The position numbers were made by a program, and so were the translations under genes. A DNA stretch of 64,000 nt, taken from NCBI GenBank assembly GCA_047833645.1, contig CP181259.1:806001-870000 (forward strand). The letters run 5' to 3'. The notes beneath the pieces are model-generated. The model was not told the origin of the DNA. It saw only the letters and a list, made by a program, of their open reading frames with translations, and made no database searches. Position 1 is the first letter of the stretch; each line of letters begins with the position of its first letter. Below, piece after piece: positions 15,714 through 25,344 of this stretch. The DNA is from Pseudolactococcus sp041800635. GTDB lineage: Bacteria; Bacillota; Bacilli; Lactobacillales; Streptococcaceae.

Positions 15714-17939
15714 TTAGGTCTCTTTCAATTTATGATAAATGTCAGCGACAGGCGATAAGGCAAAGAAAGCTTGCTGCTTGACGGTTACTTGTAGGGCTTG
15801 ATAAATTTGACTCTCTGACATCTCACGTTTGGCGGCTGTTGGATTAACGGTCATCAAACCATCTTGAATCGTCACAAAGCCCAACTCTTCAAAAATCTGA
15901 ACCATTTTAACCAGTAAAATGTCAGGGATTTTCAAGAAGTCAGCCAAATTCTTAAGTTTATAGCGGACATCAAATTCTGGGTACTGGTAAATCGTCTTGT
16001 AAAATTTAGCAAACTGGTCACGCGTGCCTCCACCCGTGAGGTAATAGGCTTGCTTGATTTGATTTTGGAAATAAATCGCTGTGAAGTCATGCTCTCTCAC
16101 GATTTTTTCTAGCCTTGCCAAGGCATCAGCATCATTTGGCGTTTCAGCAATGACCAGAACCTCACTCATTATAGCATGATTTTCCGGTTCATTTGTGAAA
16201 ATAACGGCATTTTCTGGAATTTGTGTCTGATTTTGCTGATTGCGCAGGTCGATCAGCTGACTGCCTTCGACGCGTGCATCGATAATCATCAGCTGCACAG
16301 ACGTATTCCCATTCCAGGTATTGACCGATAAAGTCACTGCCAGGTCTGGTGCTGTCTGTTCAAAGTCCAGTGTTTCCTGACCACGACCGAAGTAAACCGC
16401 TTCTAACTGCGTTTTATCTTGCTGAATTTTTAATTTCAGATGGGTATTTTGTTGGCCCATGGCGCGACTTTGCACCACTTGATACTCACTCACCCAAAAC
16501 TGTGGCTTAGGATTTTCCTGACCAAATGGCGCTAACTGAGATAGTGATTTGATCGTCTCCAAAGTCATATCCGATAGCGCGATTTTGTCATCCAAAATCA
16601 ACGTATTTTTCTCAGACATATCGATTTTATTGTGTTGAATAAAATCAGCAATGACCGCCTTAATCTCAGGGAGTTTCGCCAGTTCAAAAGTCATCCCAGC
16701 TGCTTGGGCATGACCGCCAAAGGCGATCAATAAGTCCCGATGATTCGTCAAAGCTTCAAAAATATTAAAGGCCGGAATTGAACGCGCTGAGCCTTTTAAA
16801 ATGCCATTTTCTTCTGACAGCATGACGATTGGTTTGCCTGTCTTTTGCAGTAATTGTCCTGCGACAATCCCAAGCACACCAGGATTCCAACCTGCTTGAT
16901 AGATAAACTGAACAGGACTATCGTCCAACTGACTCTCAGCTTCCGTCAGCATCTCCGCTACAATCGCTTTACGTTCGACATTTTTCTGGTCGATCATCTC
17001 AGCGATTTGGCGGGTCTCGTCTTCGTCCCAACCTGTCAATAATTCGATGGCAGGATTGGGATCATCAATCCGACCCAAGGCATTGAGTCTTGGCGCAATT
17101 TGGAAACCGATGGTTTCCTCAGTGATGTCACTTGGTTCAATCCCTGCGACTTTAAGCAAGGCTTCCAATCCAACACGCTCCGTATTTTTTAGAATTTCCA
17201 AGCCAAATTTGACAAGAATGCGATTCTCATCGGTGAGTGCCATCATATCCGCAATCGTCCCAATAGCCACTAAATCCAGCATTTCCGAAGGGACGTATTC
17301 TAGGAGGGCACAGGCGACCTTAAAGGCCACACCACAGCCAGCTAGGTCTTTAAAAGGATATTGACCATCCGGATGCTCGGGGTGAATAATGGCGTAGGCA
17401 TCTGGCAGCGTTTCAGGCAGGGAATGGTGGTCGGTGATGATGACATCACAGCCACTCTCTTGGGCGTAAGCCACCGCTTCATGACCGGCAACCCCATTGT
17501 CCACTGTGATAATCAGACCGACGCCTTCATTTTCGATGAAGTACTTGTAGACATCTAAATTCGGGCCGTAGCCGTCGGTGAAACGATTCGGTAGGTAAAC
17601 CAGACTTTCGGCGCCAATTTCGTCCAAGGCGGTCTTCATGATACTGGCACTGGTCATACCATCCGCATCATAATCGCCATAAATCAGGATCAATTCTTGA
17701 TTGGCAACGGCCTGACGAATCCGCTCCACAGCACGACTCATGCTGTAAAATAAGAAAGGATCATGTAAATTTTCAAGCGACGGATTCAGAAATGTCGTTA
17801 AGGCTGCCTCTGTCCGAACCTGGCGTTTCCAAAGCAATCGTGCTGAAAGCGCGTCTAATTTTTGTTTTTTAACTAACTTGACAAAGTCTTCTGACGGTTC
17901 ATCCGTATTGATTTGCCAATCATAGGTAGGTGTGATCAT
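15714..17939 (-). CDS. recJ: Single-strand DNA exonuclease RecJ
   Basis: The 741-residue protein belongs to the DHH phosphoesterase group. Motifs include the metal-binding DYDADG (89-94), TVDNGV, TDHH (about 160) and the DHHA1 motif with GGHAQAAG near 410, followed by an OB-fold region and a Gram-positive-specific C-terminal extension. It degrades single-stranded DNA 5' to 3' in recombination and mismatch repair. It overlaps the upstream SDR gene by ATGA, indicating coupled translation. Confidence 0.95.
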   Translation of the reverse strand: MITPTYDWQINTDEPSEDFVKLVKKQKLDALSARLLWKRQVRTEAALTTFLNPSLENLHDPFLFYSMSRAVERIRQAVANQELILIYGDYDADGMTSASIMKTALDEIGAESLVYLPNRFTDGYGPNLDVYKYFIENEGVGLIITVDNGVAGHEAVAYAQESGCDVIITDHHSLPETLPDAYAIIHPEHPDGQYPFKDLAGCGVAFKVACALLEYVPSEMLDLVAIGTIADMMALTDENRILVKFGLEILKNTERVGLEALLKVAGIEPSDITEETIGFQIAPRLNALGRIDDPNPAIELLTGWDEDETRQIAEMIDQKNVERKAIVAEMLTEAESQLDDSPVQFIYQAGWNPGVLGIVAGQLLQKTGKPIVMLSEENGILKGSARSIPAFNIFEALTNHRDLLIAFGGHAQAAGMTFELAKLPEIKAVIADFIQHNKIDMSEKNTLILDDKIALSDMTLETIKSLSQLAPFGQENPKPQFWVSEYQVVQSRAMGQQNTHLKLKIQQDKTQLEAVYFGRGQETLDFEQTAPDLAVTLSVNTWNGNTSVQLMIIDARVEGSQLIDLRNQQNQTQIPENAVIFTNEPENHAIMSEVLVIAETPNDADALARLEKIVREHDFTAIYFQNQIKQAYYLTGGGTRDQFAKFYKTIYQYPEFDVRYKLKNLADFLKIPDILLVKMVQIFEELGFVTIQDGLMTVNPTAAKREMSESQIYQALQVTVKQQAFFALSPVADIYHKLKET

Positions 17940-18667
17940 TTGATATTGAAAAACCTCCGCGTTATTTTATCTGCAGCATTTGGGAAATTGATGGCGAAAA
18001 TACGGGCTAGATTCAGTTGCCAGGGTAAGTTTAACTCTCGCTTATTGGTCTGAAGATGAGCAACGATTTTTTGCGCAACAAAGGCTGGGGTAACCGCATT
18101 TTTCCCAACTTTTTCCAGGTAATCAGGATTGGCGGCATGAAATTTCGTTAAGACCGGCCCCGTATTGACGACCAGGACTTTGACATTCGCGGCAGCAACT
18201 TCTTGCCTTAGGGCGTCTGAAAAGCCACGAACAGCAAATTTTGTCGCCGCATAGGCCGTCGTTTTGGCTGTCGCCATATAACTTGCGATAGAGGCGATAT
18301 TGATAATTTGACCCGATTGCTGCACCATCATATCTGGTAGAAAAGCACGTGTGACGGTCATTAACGCTAGCACATTGACCTGGAACATCTGACGCCCATC
18401 GCTTGCTGAATCCGTCAGGAATGGCTCAAAATAGCCATAGCCTGCATTATTGATCAGAACATCAATGGCACCAAAAGTCTGAGAAATCTGTTGACAAGTC
18501 GCGATTAAAGCCGTTTCGTCTGTCAACTCTACCTGATAAAGATGCTCTGAGAGTCCTTTTAGACTGCTGACATCTCGTGATAGTAAAATCAAACGATAGC
18601 CCTGAGCTTGTTTGGCGATTTCGCGTGCAATGTCACCTGTCGCACCCGTTATCAGCAAATTTTTCAT
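17936..18667 (-). CDS. SDR-family short-chain dehydrogenase
   Basis: The 243-residue Rossmann protein has the nucleotide-binding motif TGATGDIA (7-14), the NNAGYG segment near 88-93, and the catalytic YAATK (around 145-149) with an upstream serine in IASIAS. The substrate cannot be inferred. The gene lies between rnz and recJ with 4-bp overlaps on both sides, an arrangement conserved in lactococci and streptococci. Confidence 0.88.
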   Translation of the reverse strand: MKNLLITGATGDIAREIAKQAQGYRLILLSRDVSSLKGLSEHLYQVELTDETALIATCQQISQTFGAIDVLINNAGYGYFEPFLTDSASDGRQMFQVNVLALMTVTRAFLPDMMVQQSGQIINIASIASYMATAKTTAYAATKFAVRGFSDALRQEVAAANVKVLVVNTGPVLTKFHAANPDYLEKVGKNAVTPAFVAQKIVAHLQTNKRELNLPWQLNLARIFAINFPNAADKITRRFFNIK

Positions 18668-19605
18668 GGCTGAATCACTTCTTCATACAAGTCTTTGACG
18701 ACATAAGCGTTATCAAAGGTCTGCTTGGCTTCCTGGACTAACTGCGTCACCAAAGGACCAACATAGCGGGCAGAAATATGGGTCAGCATCAAGCGTTTAA
18801 CGTGCGCTTGTTTGGCCACTTCTGCGGCCTGTTTCGTCGTCGAATGACCATGATTTCTAGCCACTTTAGCTTCACTCGCTTCGTAAGTCGCTTCATGAAC
18901 GAGCAGATCACTCCCAATAGCCAGGCGAATGGCCTGATCAGTCTGGCGTGTATCCCCTAAAATCGTCACCACACGCCCTCTTTTATCTGGGCCTATAAAG
19001 TCTGCGGCTTTAATCAAGTTGCCGTCGATCTCAATGTCTTGACCATTTTTGATCTTGCCAAAAAGTGGGCCAAAGGGAACGCCTGCGGCTTTGAGCGCTT
19101 GCGCGTCCAACTCTCCTTTTTTATCCTTTTCAACCACACGGTAGCCCATGCAGTAAATCGTGTGGTCCAGCGGTGCCATGTGGACCTCGAAGGTCTCATC
19201 TGAAAAGATTTCACCGGCATGACTGGCATCCAGCTCATGGAAATGAATCCGATAGCTGAGCTTGCTGCCAGACAGTCTGAGTGAGGTCATGACATAGTTT
19301 TTAATGCCGACCGGGCCATAAATGTCGAGATTTTGCGGTTGGTCGTCTGAAGAAGAGGTCTGAAAGCTACGACTAGACAAAAAACCAGGCAGACCAAAAA
19401 TATGATCGCCATGCATGTGGGTGATGAAAATTTTCGTAATTTTCCGCGGGCGAATACTCGTCTCTAAAATCTGGTGTTGGGTCGCTTCACCACAATCAAA
19501 TAGCCAGATTTCATTACGCTCCGCAAGCAATTTCAGCGCAATCGAGGTCACATTTCGCTGCTTGGCTGGTTGCCCAGCACCAGTGCCCAAAAATTGTATT
19601 TCCAT
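18664..19605 (-). CDS. rnz: Ribonuclease Z
   Basis: The 313-residue metallo-beta-lactamase-fold protein carries HMHGDH (residues 63-68) as zinc ligands, plus LGDTRQT, a second-metal aspartate segment, and HGHSTTKQAAEVA. RNase Z removes tRNA 3' trailers, most importantly from precursors without encoded CCA. The tRNA-Arg immediately upstream lacks an encoded CCA, so it is a likely substrate. Confidence 0.95.
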   Translation of the reverse strand: MEIQFLGTGAGQPAKQRNVTSIALKLLAERNEIWLFDCGEATQHQILETSIRPRKITKIFITHMHGDHIFGLPGFLSSRSFQTSSSDDQPQNLDIYGPVGIKNYVMTSLRLSGSKLSYRIHFHELDASHAGEIFSDETFEVHMAPLDHTIYCMGYRVVEKDKKGELDAQALKAAGVPFGPLFGKIKNGQDIEIDGNLIKAADFIGPDKRGRVVTILGDTRQTDQAIRLAIGSDLLVHEATYEASEAKVARNHGHSTTKQAAEVAKQAHVKRLMLTHISARYVGPLVTQLVQEAKQTFDNAYVVKDLYEEVIQP

Positions 19606-19700
19606 GGTTTCCTTTCGCTCATTAAGCTTATGACCACCTTCAAAACGCCAGCTGTAACGCCTTGCCAGATTTTCAGAAGTGGTCTTATAAAAGAAAAAAA

Positions 19701-19772
19701 TCCGTCCTGAGGGAATCGAACCCCCATCTCAAGAACCGGAATCTTACGTGATATCCATTACACTAAGGACGG
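19701..19772 (-). tRNA. tRNA-Arg (anticodon CCG)
   Basis: A complete cloverleaf can be drawn on the minus strand. The acceptor CCGTCCT pairs with AGGACGG and has discriminator A. The D loop contains GG, and the anticodon stem TAAGA/TCTTG encloses TTCCGGT, so the anticodon is CCG (reads CGG). The T stem GGGGG/CCCTC encloses TTCGATT. CCA is not encoded. A T-rich stretch follows the 3' end. Confidence 0.93.
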
Positions 19773-19826
19773 AATTTTTGTTTGACAACTATTATAGTTT
19801 ACCAAATTTTCCGCTAAAAGGCAAAA

Positions 19827-19852
19827 AAACTTCTCCAAAATGGAAAAGTTTC
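19827..19852 (-). terminator. Terminator after the SPFH gene
   Basis: On the minus strand AAACTT-TCCA and TGGA-AAGTTT form a stem interrupted by one bulge, then seven T. It ends transcription of the miaA-SPFH gene run before the tRNA. Confidence 0.75.
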
Positions 19853-19917
19853 TTTGACCTAGGGTTGAGAACACCTGGCAACTCTCTTTTGAACTGTCCG
19901 AGTTTGCGCTTTGAGGC

Positions 19918-20814
19918 TCAGCCTTTGGCTTTGAGGGCTGTTAAAATTTGCGTCCGGATATCTTCAATTCCGTCTGGTTGGCTTGGCAAGAAGACAGATG
20001 AGTTCCCATTATTGGCAAATTGATTCAAAGTGTCCAAGTATTGGTTGGTCAAAAGAATCGACATGATTTGATCTTCTGAAATATCCACGCCAGTGTCTTT
20101 CATTTCCTTGATTGAAAGCGTTAAACCGTCAACGATTGCTTTACGTTGTTCCGCGATCCCGACCCCGTGCAGGCGATCTTTTTCAGCATCGGCTTCGGCA
20201 GCTGTGACGATTTTAATCTTGTCTGCATTGGCAAGCTCTTGTGCTGCGACACGTTTCCGTTGCGCCGCATTGATTTCATTCATGGATTGTTTGACTTCAG
20301 CATCTGGTTCAACTTTTGTAATCAAGGTTTTGACGATGATGTAACCATACGTTGACATTTCTTCAGCCACTTGACGTTGGACCTCAAGGGCAATCTCATC
20401 TTTTTTCTCAAACAATTCGTCCAAAGTTAATTTGGGCACACTTGAACGTAAAGCATCTTCAATGTAAGACTTAATTTGCTCACCTGGATTCATCAGCTTG
20501 TAATAAGCGTCTGTCACGTTCTGCTCATTCACCCGATACTGCGTCGCCACCGTCATTTGAACGAAAACGTTGTCTTGTGTTTTCGTTTCAACATTCATGT
20601 CGTTTTGAAGCAAACGAAGCTGCACGCGCGCGGCAATCCGGTCAATGCCGAAAGGTAATTTAAAATGGAAACCTGAATTTGCAATCGTCGTAAATTTACC
20701 AAAGCGCTCAATAATGACAACGCTTTGTTGTTTCACGACATAAAACAGACTCGAGAGACTCGCCAAAATCAAGAGGATAATGATGAGTAGAAAAACAAGA
20801 AAAATTGCTGTCAT
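19918..20814 (-). CDS. SPFH/Band 7 family membrane protein
   Basis: The 298-residue protein starts with one membrane segment (residues 2-25). An SPFH domain follows (FVVKQQSVVIIERFGKF-like start, core to about 200) and then an alpha-helical AQ-rich part. Stomatin/prohibitin relatives (QmcA, HflC) form membrane-bound cages and often regulate proteases; the exact role here is unknown. It overlaps the upstream hypothetical gene by 4 bp. Confidence 0.85.
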   Translation of the reverse strand: MTAIFLVFLLIIILLILASLSSLFYVVKQQSVVIIERFGKFTTIANSGFHFKLPFGIDRIAARVQLRLLQNDMNVETKTQDNVFVQMTVATQYRVNEQNVTDAYYKLMNPGEQIKSYIEDALRSSVPKLTLDELFEKKDEIALEVQRQVAEEMSTYGYIIVKTLITKVEPDAEVKQSMNEINAAQRKRVAAQELANADKIKIVTAAEADAEKDRLHGVGIAEQRKAIVDGLTLSIKEMKDTGVDISEDQIMSILLTNQYLDTLNQFANNGNSSVFLPSQPDGIEDIRTQILTALKAKG

Positions 20815-21485
20815 TTTACGCCTACTTTCTGGATATACAATGAAAATGTTCTATGAGTGAATTGTACCACTTTTTTATTACAATTGCTATTATTTACCAA
20901 TTTTGCGTAATGCGCCAAGCCATCTGTGATATTTAGGGCGCTGATTTTGATATACGCTGCATTTTCTGACTGGGTCGTGAGGTCATCTAAGGCGATCGGC
21001 GCATCAAATGCACCAAAATCAGGGGTAGACATGGTGATGCGGCCATCGGCCAAGGTCACGACATACTGGGGAAAAAGCTGAGCGATTTCAAATAAAAGCT
21101 CATCGGTCATCGGTTCATCAGCAAATTCACTAAAGACAATCGCTTGGCCACTCGCATTTTCATAGGCGAAACCAAAAGAATGCCCCGATAAATTTAAGCG
21201 CACAAAGCGGAAAGTCGGAGCCTGGCTCGCACCTTCCAAGTCAAAACTCGGCCTAGCTGAAAAACTCTTAAAGGTCGTTGACAGGTCTAAAAAGTAGGCT
21301 GTCGCCGCTTCTGGTCCTTGTTTTTGGTAAAGCTCAGCAAAATACGCATTGACCACACTGGCCGGTGGGCAGATATAGGCTAACTTCTCCTGCTCTGTTT
21401 CCAAAACTGCCAAACGATTGGTCAGCAAGGCCCTGTCCATGGCCATAAAACCGCCAGCCTGAATGGCTAACTCAACATAATCCAT
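20811..21485 (-). CDS. Conserved hypothetical protein of the miaA-hflX operon
   Basis: The 224-residue soluble protein has no signal or membrane segment. The N-terminal ~90 residues are helical (MDYVELAIQAGGFMAMDRALL), the rest is beta-rich with FRFVRLNLSGHSFGFAYEN. I do not recognise a characterised family. It overlaps hflX by 14 bp and the SPFH gene by 4 bp, so it is part of the same transcript. Confidence 0.75.
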   Translation of the reverse strand: MDYVELAIQAGGFMAMDRALLTNRLAVLETEQEKLAYICPPASVVNAYFAELYQKQGPEAATAYFLDLSTTFKSFSARPSFDLEGASQAPTFRFVRLNLSGHSFGFAYENASGQAIVFSEFADEPMTDELLFEIAQLFPQYVVTLADGRITMSTPDFGAFDAPIALDDLTTQSENAAYIKISALNITDGLAHYAKLVNNSNCNKKVVQFTHRTFSLYIQKVGVK

Positions 21486-22728
21486 CTGCTTCTAACCTCC
21501 ATTTTTCGCGCTCAGAAATACTCCCTGACACCTGATAAGTCTCTGTCTCATCATCGGCAACAACCGCATCAAGCAAAGCGATTTTTCGAATCATGGGCAA
21601 GCGATAGGCTGCCGCATAAGGCAAGCTCAACGTAAAAGGCACAAACAGTTCCGTAATCTTAGCAATAATCGCCTGTCGCAACTGCTGAACCCCCACCTCA
21701 GATTTAATCGAAATCTGAACACTCGGCAAAATCGTCGGCGCAAACTGTTCATCCGCCAAATCCAGCTTGTTATAAACCGTCAAAACCGGAATCTCCGACA
21801 TGCCCAAATCCTTCATGATACTTGCCACAACATCCTCGTGAATCTGATGATTAGGGTCCGACGCATCGATCACATGCAGCAGTAAATCAACATTTTTAGA
21901 TTCCTCAAGCGTTGATTTAAAGGCCTGAACCAGCTCCGTCGGTAAATCCTGAATAAAACCGACCGTATCGGTCAATGTGACTGTGAATTCATCTTGAAGT
22001 GAAAAATCCTTAGTCGTTGCATCCAAAGTCGCAAATAATTCATCTTGTTCATACTGAATTTTCTGGGTCAAGGCATTGAAGACTGAAGACTTCCCAGCAT
22101 TGGTATAGCCGATTAAACCCAGTTTAAAGACACTTGACTGATTGCGTTTTTGACGACTATTTTCTTGAACCTTCTCAGCTTTTTTCAACTGTGCTTCAAT
22201 GATTTCAAGCCGATGGCGAATATGCCGACGATCCGTTTCCAATTGACTTTCACCTGCACCACGCGCACCAATCCCACCCGCTTGACGACTGAGTTCTAAT
22301 CCCTTACTACCCGATAAACGTGGCAGTAAATACTTCAACTGGGCCAATTCGACCTGCAACATGCCGACATGACTTCTCGCTCGAAGGGCAAAAATATCTA
22401 AAATCAACTGCATGCGATCGATGACTTTAACGCCTAGAAAACCTTCCAGATTGACATTTTGACGAGGTGTCAATTTTTCATTAAAAATGACCATATCGGC
22501 TTCGTCAGCCGCTAAATTGTCTTTGATTTCTTGGAGTTTGCCAATCCCAACGAGGTATTTCCCATCTAACCGTTCTTTCTTTTGTGTGAAAACGGTCGTC
22601 ACAACCGCACCCGCTGTCTCAGCTAGACTGGCTAATTCTGTCATCGATGCCTCAAAAGTTTGGTTATTATCAAAACTTTCAACGCCAACTAGGACAACTT
22701 TTTCTTGTGTTTTTTCAGTTTTTATCAT
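21472..22728 (-). CDS. hflX: GTPase HflX
   Basis: The 418-residue protein has the N-terminal HflX domain (GKYLVGIGKLQEI, MQLILDIFALRARSHVGMLQVELAQ) and the glycine-rich linker with GGIGARGAGESQLE. The G domain has G1 GYTNAGKS at 207-214, DTVGFIQDLP as G3 and NKLDL as G4. HflX rescues or splits stalled 70S ribosomes under stress. It overlaps miaA by 14 bp. Confidence 0.96.
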   Translation of the reverse strand: MIKTEKTQEKVVLVGVESFDNNQTFEASMTELASLAETAGAVVTTVFTQKKERLDGKYLVGIGKLQEIKDNLAADEADMVIFNEKLTPRQNVNLEGFLGVKVIDRMQLILDIFALRARSHVGMLQVELAQLKYLLPRLSGSKGLELSRQAGGIGARGAGESQLETDRRHIRHRLEIIEAQLKKAEKVQENSRQKRNQSSVFKLGLIGYTNAGKSSVFNALTQKIQYEQDELFATLDATTKDFSLQDEFTVTLTDTVGFIQDLPTELVQAFKSTLEESKNVDLLLHVIDASDPNHQIHEDVVASIMKDLGMSEIPVLTVYNKLDLADEQFAPTILPSVQISIKSEVGVQQLRQAIIAKITELFVPFTLSLPYAAAYRLPMIRKIALLDAVVADDETETYQVSGSISEREKWRLEADGLC

Positions 22729-23626
22729 CTAAAAACCTTTCTATTTTCTGGTCAATCTGTTCTTGAAAACTAGGTGCCAAAATATCTTGGAAGTCGACGC
22801 CCATCCGATTTTTAAACCAGGTGATTTGTCGCTTACTATAACGTCTTGAATTTTGCTTAACAGCATCAACTGCTGCTGCTAAGGTCATCTGTCCCTCAAA
22901 ATAAGGAAAGAACTCCTTATAGCCGATAGCACGTGACACTTGTGCATCCCTAAAATGCTCGTAGAGCATTCTGGCTTCATCGAGTAGACCTGCTGCCAGC
23001 ATCAAATCAACACGGTGGTTGATCCGCTCATATAAGACTGGGCGCGCTGTATTGAGACCAATGATTAAAAACTCATCATCTGATTTTTGATTGTCTAGCT
23101 GCTCACCAAACGCCTCTATTTCCAAAGCTCTCATGGCGCGGCGCCGATTCATTTCCGGTATCTCAAGCTGATGCGCTGCAACCCTGGCAAACAGTTGCTC
23201 ATCCGATAGCAACTCTAGTTCTTGGCGCAAAGCCCGCATCTCGGTATGATGTCCTGTCCCGCCCAGATGGTAGCCTTCTATCAAACTTTGCAAATAAAGG
23301 CCTGTCCCGCCCACAATAATCGGCAATTTCCCGCGTAATAAAATATCAGCAATCGCTATCTTAGCTTGGGTCACAAAATCATGGGCACTGAACGATTCAG
23401 ACACCTCACGCACATCAATCAAATGATGGGGCACAGCAGCCTGCTCATCGGCTGTTGCCTTAGCCGTTCCAATCTGAACGTCTCGATAGACCTGTTGGCT
23501 ATCCCCATTGATAATTTCACCCCCATATTTTTGGGCAATGCTGATGGATAAGGCCGTTTTGCCGACTGCTGTTGGCCCCGCAATCACGATAATTTTATTT
23601 TCTGTCAAATTTTTCACTTTTTTCAT
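22715..23626 (-). CDS. miaA: tRNA dimethylallyltransferase MiaA
   Basis: The 303-residue protein has the P loop GPTAVGKT (17-24), the DSQQVYRDVQIGTAK substrate segment, DVREVSESFSAHDF, the central VGGTGLYLQSL and RRAMRALE. It adds a dimethylallyl group to A37 of tRNAs reading U-starting codons. It is the first gene of the miaA-hflX operon. The ICE integrase ends about 170 nt upstream, so the element sits in the miaA promoter region. Confidence 0.95.
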   Translation of the reverse strand: MKKVKNLTENKIIVIAGPTAVGKTALSISIAQKYGGEIINGDSQQVYRDVQIGTAKATADEQAAVPHHLIDVREVSESFSAHDFVTQAKIAIADILLRGKLPIIVGGTGLYLQSLIEGYHLGGTGHHTEMRALRQELELLSDEQLFARVAAHQLEIPEMNRRRAMRALEIEAFGEQLDNQKSDDEFLIIGLNTARPVLYERINHRVDLMLAAGLLDEARMLYEHFRDAQVSRAIGYKEFFPYFEGQMTLAAAVDAVKQNSRRYSKRQITWFKNRMGVDFQDILAPSFQEQIDQKIERFLDDKN

Positions 23627-23660
23627 TTTTTTTGTTATGATTAAATTATATCATATACAA

Positions 23661-23783
23661 GTATTCATAGATACCCATATATACTCATAATCCTTGATAT
23701 AAAAGGGTTTATCCACTATTTAAATTGAGATGTAGTACATAGATATTCACAGATACGTAACGCTAACCAAGCTTTTTGGTTAG
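23661..23783. repeat. Repeats at the integrase end of the ICE (candidate attL / Int-binding sites)
   Basis: TATTCATAGATAC (23662-23674) recurs as TATTCACAGATAC (23744-23756). Three TTGGTTAG units follow: one inverted (23763-23770) and two direct (23776-23783 and again after three T). Such clusters beside an integrase often are recombinase arm or core sites. A matching attR was not found, so the core is unassigned. Confidence 0.4.
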
Positions 23784-23797
23784 TTTTTGGTTAGTAA

Positions 23798-24961
23798 TCA
23801 CAACTCCAAATTATTCAGTTTTTCATCTACATCTTCTTTCATTTTTTTAGTAACATGAGTGTAAATTTGTAATGTCGTTTTTTCATCTTTATGACCTACA
23901 CGTTCCATAATTGTCTTAATAGGAACTCCTAACTCAGTCAACAAACTAACATGAGAATGTCTTAACATATGACTTGAAAACATTTCAGGTTTTTTATTTT
24001 TTATGTTTGCTTTTTTAGCTATTCTTTTTAGATATATATTTAATGTATCAGGATTAATCAAAGTACCTGTTAAGCTCAAAAATACAAACAATTCATTTTT
24101 CCTTTTTACCTCAGTATTCAATTGCTTCATAGTAATCAAAATTTCAACACACCTATCATTAATTGAAACAACTCTATATGAATCAATCGTTTTAGGTGAA
24201 TTTAGCTTAAATTCCATAATACTTGTTGAGTTCTTATCTAAAGTGTATTTTATATACAACTTTCTATCAATTAAATTTATATTTTCCCACATCAAAGCCA
24301 ATGCTTCCCCAATTCTCAAGCCTGTCAAATACATAAACTCTATCAAGCAATTCATTCTAACTTCACGAGGAGTTACTTCAAATGACTGTTTGAATTTTTT
24401 CATCTCATCAATTGACAAAAACTTTTCTCGTTTTTTTTGAATATCTTCAATAGTTTTTCTTTGTTTTGGCAATTCTACACGTTCAAGCGGATTATATTCA
24501 ATATAACCTAACTTTAAAGCATATTTAAAAAACAAATTAATCAAAGATTTTTGAGATTTTTTGTAACGCAACGAATTATTACTTGACATAAAATATCTTT
24601 GAAAATATTTTGCAGAAACATTATTTATCAAATCATCAAGAATGTTTTTTAAAACACTATTTAACATCACAGATTGAACAGCATATGTACTATCCTTTAA
24701 CTCCTGCTTCCTAAATATTTTGTACTCATCATACACTTCTCTGACTTTCAATTTTTGAAATTTCTGTTTTTGCTTATATCTTTCATCATGTTCAAGTATT
24801 TTTTTGTCAATCTTAACCCCAAGCCTTCGTCTCGCTTCTCCTTGTGCCTGTCTAGTTTTAGAACCCAAAGTAACACTTACTTGCTTCCACTTACCCTCAC
24901 TCTCATCATAGAATTTTTCATAATAACGATATTTACCATTATCCAATCTTTTAAGAAACAA
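23798..24961 (-). CDS. Tyrosine recombinase, ICE integrase
   Basis: A TTG at 24959-24961 follows AAAGGTG and gives LKRLDNGKYRYYEKFYDE as N terminus, 387 residues (the open frame extends nine codons further). An AP2-like arm-binding start, a SAM-like core-binding domain (about 80-180) and the catalytic domain are present with TGLRIGEALAL (first Arg), a Lys in the beta-hairpin, HMLRHSHVSLL (His-x-x-Arg) and a final tyrosine in TLQIYTHV. It inserts and excises the element at its left end beside miaA. Confidence 0.92.
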   Translation of the reverse strand: MFLKRLDNGKYRYYEKFYDESEGKWKQVSVTLGSKTRQAQGEARRRLGVKIDKKILEHDERYKQKQKFQKLKVREVYDEYKIFRKQELKDSTYAVQSVMLNSVLKNILDDLINNVSAKYFQRYFMSSNNSLRYKKSQKSLINLFFKYALKLGYIEYNPLERVELPKQRKTIEDIQKKREKFLSIDEMKKFKQSFEVTPREVRMNCLIEFMYLTGLRIGEALALMWENINLIDRKLYIKYTLDKNSTSIMEFKLNSPKTIDSYRVVSINDRCVEILITMKQLNTEVKRKNELFVFLSLTGTLINPDTLNIYLKRIAKKANIKNKKPEMFSSHMLRHSHVSLLTELGVPIKTIMERVGHKDEKTTLQIYTHVTKKMKEDVDEKLNNLEL

Positions 24962-25014
24962 TATACCCCACCTTTCTTGGTATATCATTAGTTGAATACA
25001 CTAATTATACCATT

Positions 25015-25239
25015 TCATTTATGCAACTGACTTTCTTTGTATTTCAAATATAAAAAAAAGCCTTTAGCGTTAATTAAAGTCATTTGTGATGTTGGTCTTG
25101 AAATTATTTCTTTGAAATCATCATTTTTATTAATATCTCGCATATATCTTTCAAGAGTACTCTTATGAATAGCAGGAAAAAACTTTTCTAACAACTGTTT
25201 TTTTGTAAAAAGTTTATCTGGAAAATTGTTTATATCCAT
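25015..25239 (-). CDS. Small DNA-binding protein, probable excisionase
   Basis: The 74-residue basic protein, 53 nt upstream of the integrase gene, reads FTKKQLLEKFFPAIHKSTLERYMRDINKN, a winged-helix-like pattern. Position and size suit an excisionase or recombination directionality factor. No close match to Tn916 Xis is apparent. The call rests mainly on context. Confidence 0.5.
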   Translation of the reverse strand: MDINNFPDKLFTKKQLLEKFFPAIHKSTLERYMRDINKNDDFKEIISRPTSQMTLINAKGFFLYLKYKESQLHK

Positions 25240-25344
25240 ATTTCTTTCGCTCCTTTCTTTTGTATTTTATATACCTTGCATATAACGAACATGCACCGCC
25301 CACATTGTGAGTGTTCTACAATTAAACTAAAGGTACGCTAATAT

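Noticed and set aside
23763..23790. CTAACCAA/TTGGTTAG hairpin as terminator of the integrase gene
   Set aside because: The T-run follows the stem on the plus strand, while int is on the minus strand; a recombinase-binding repeat is more likely.
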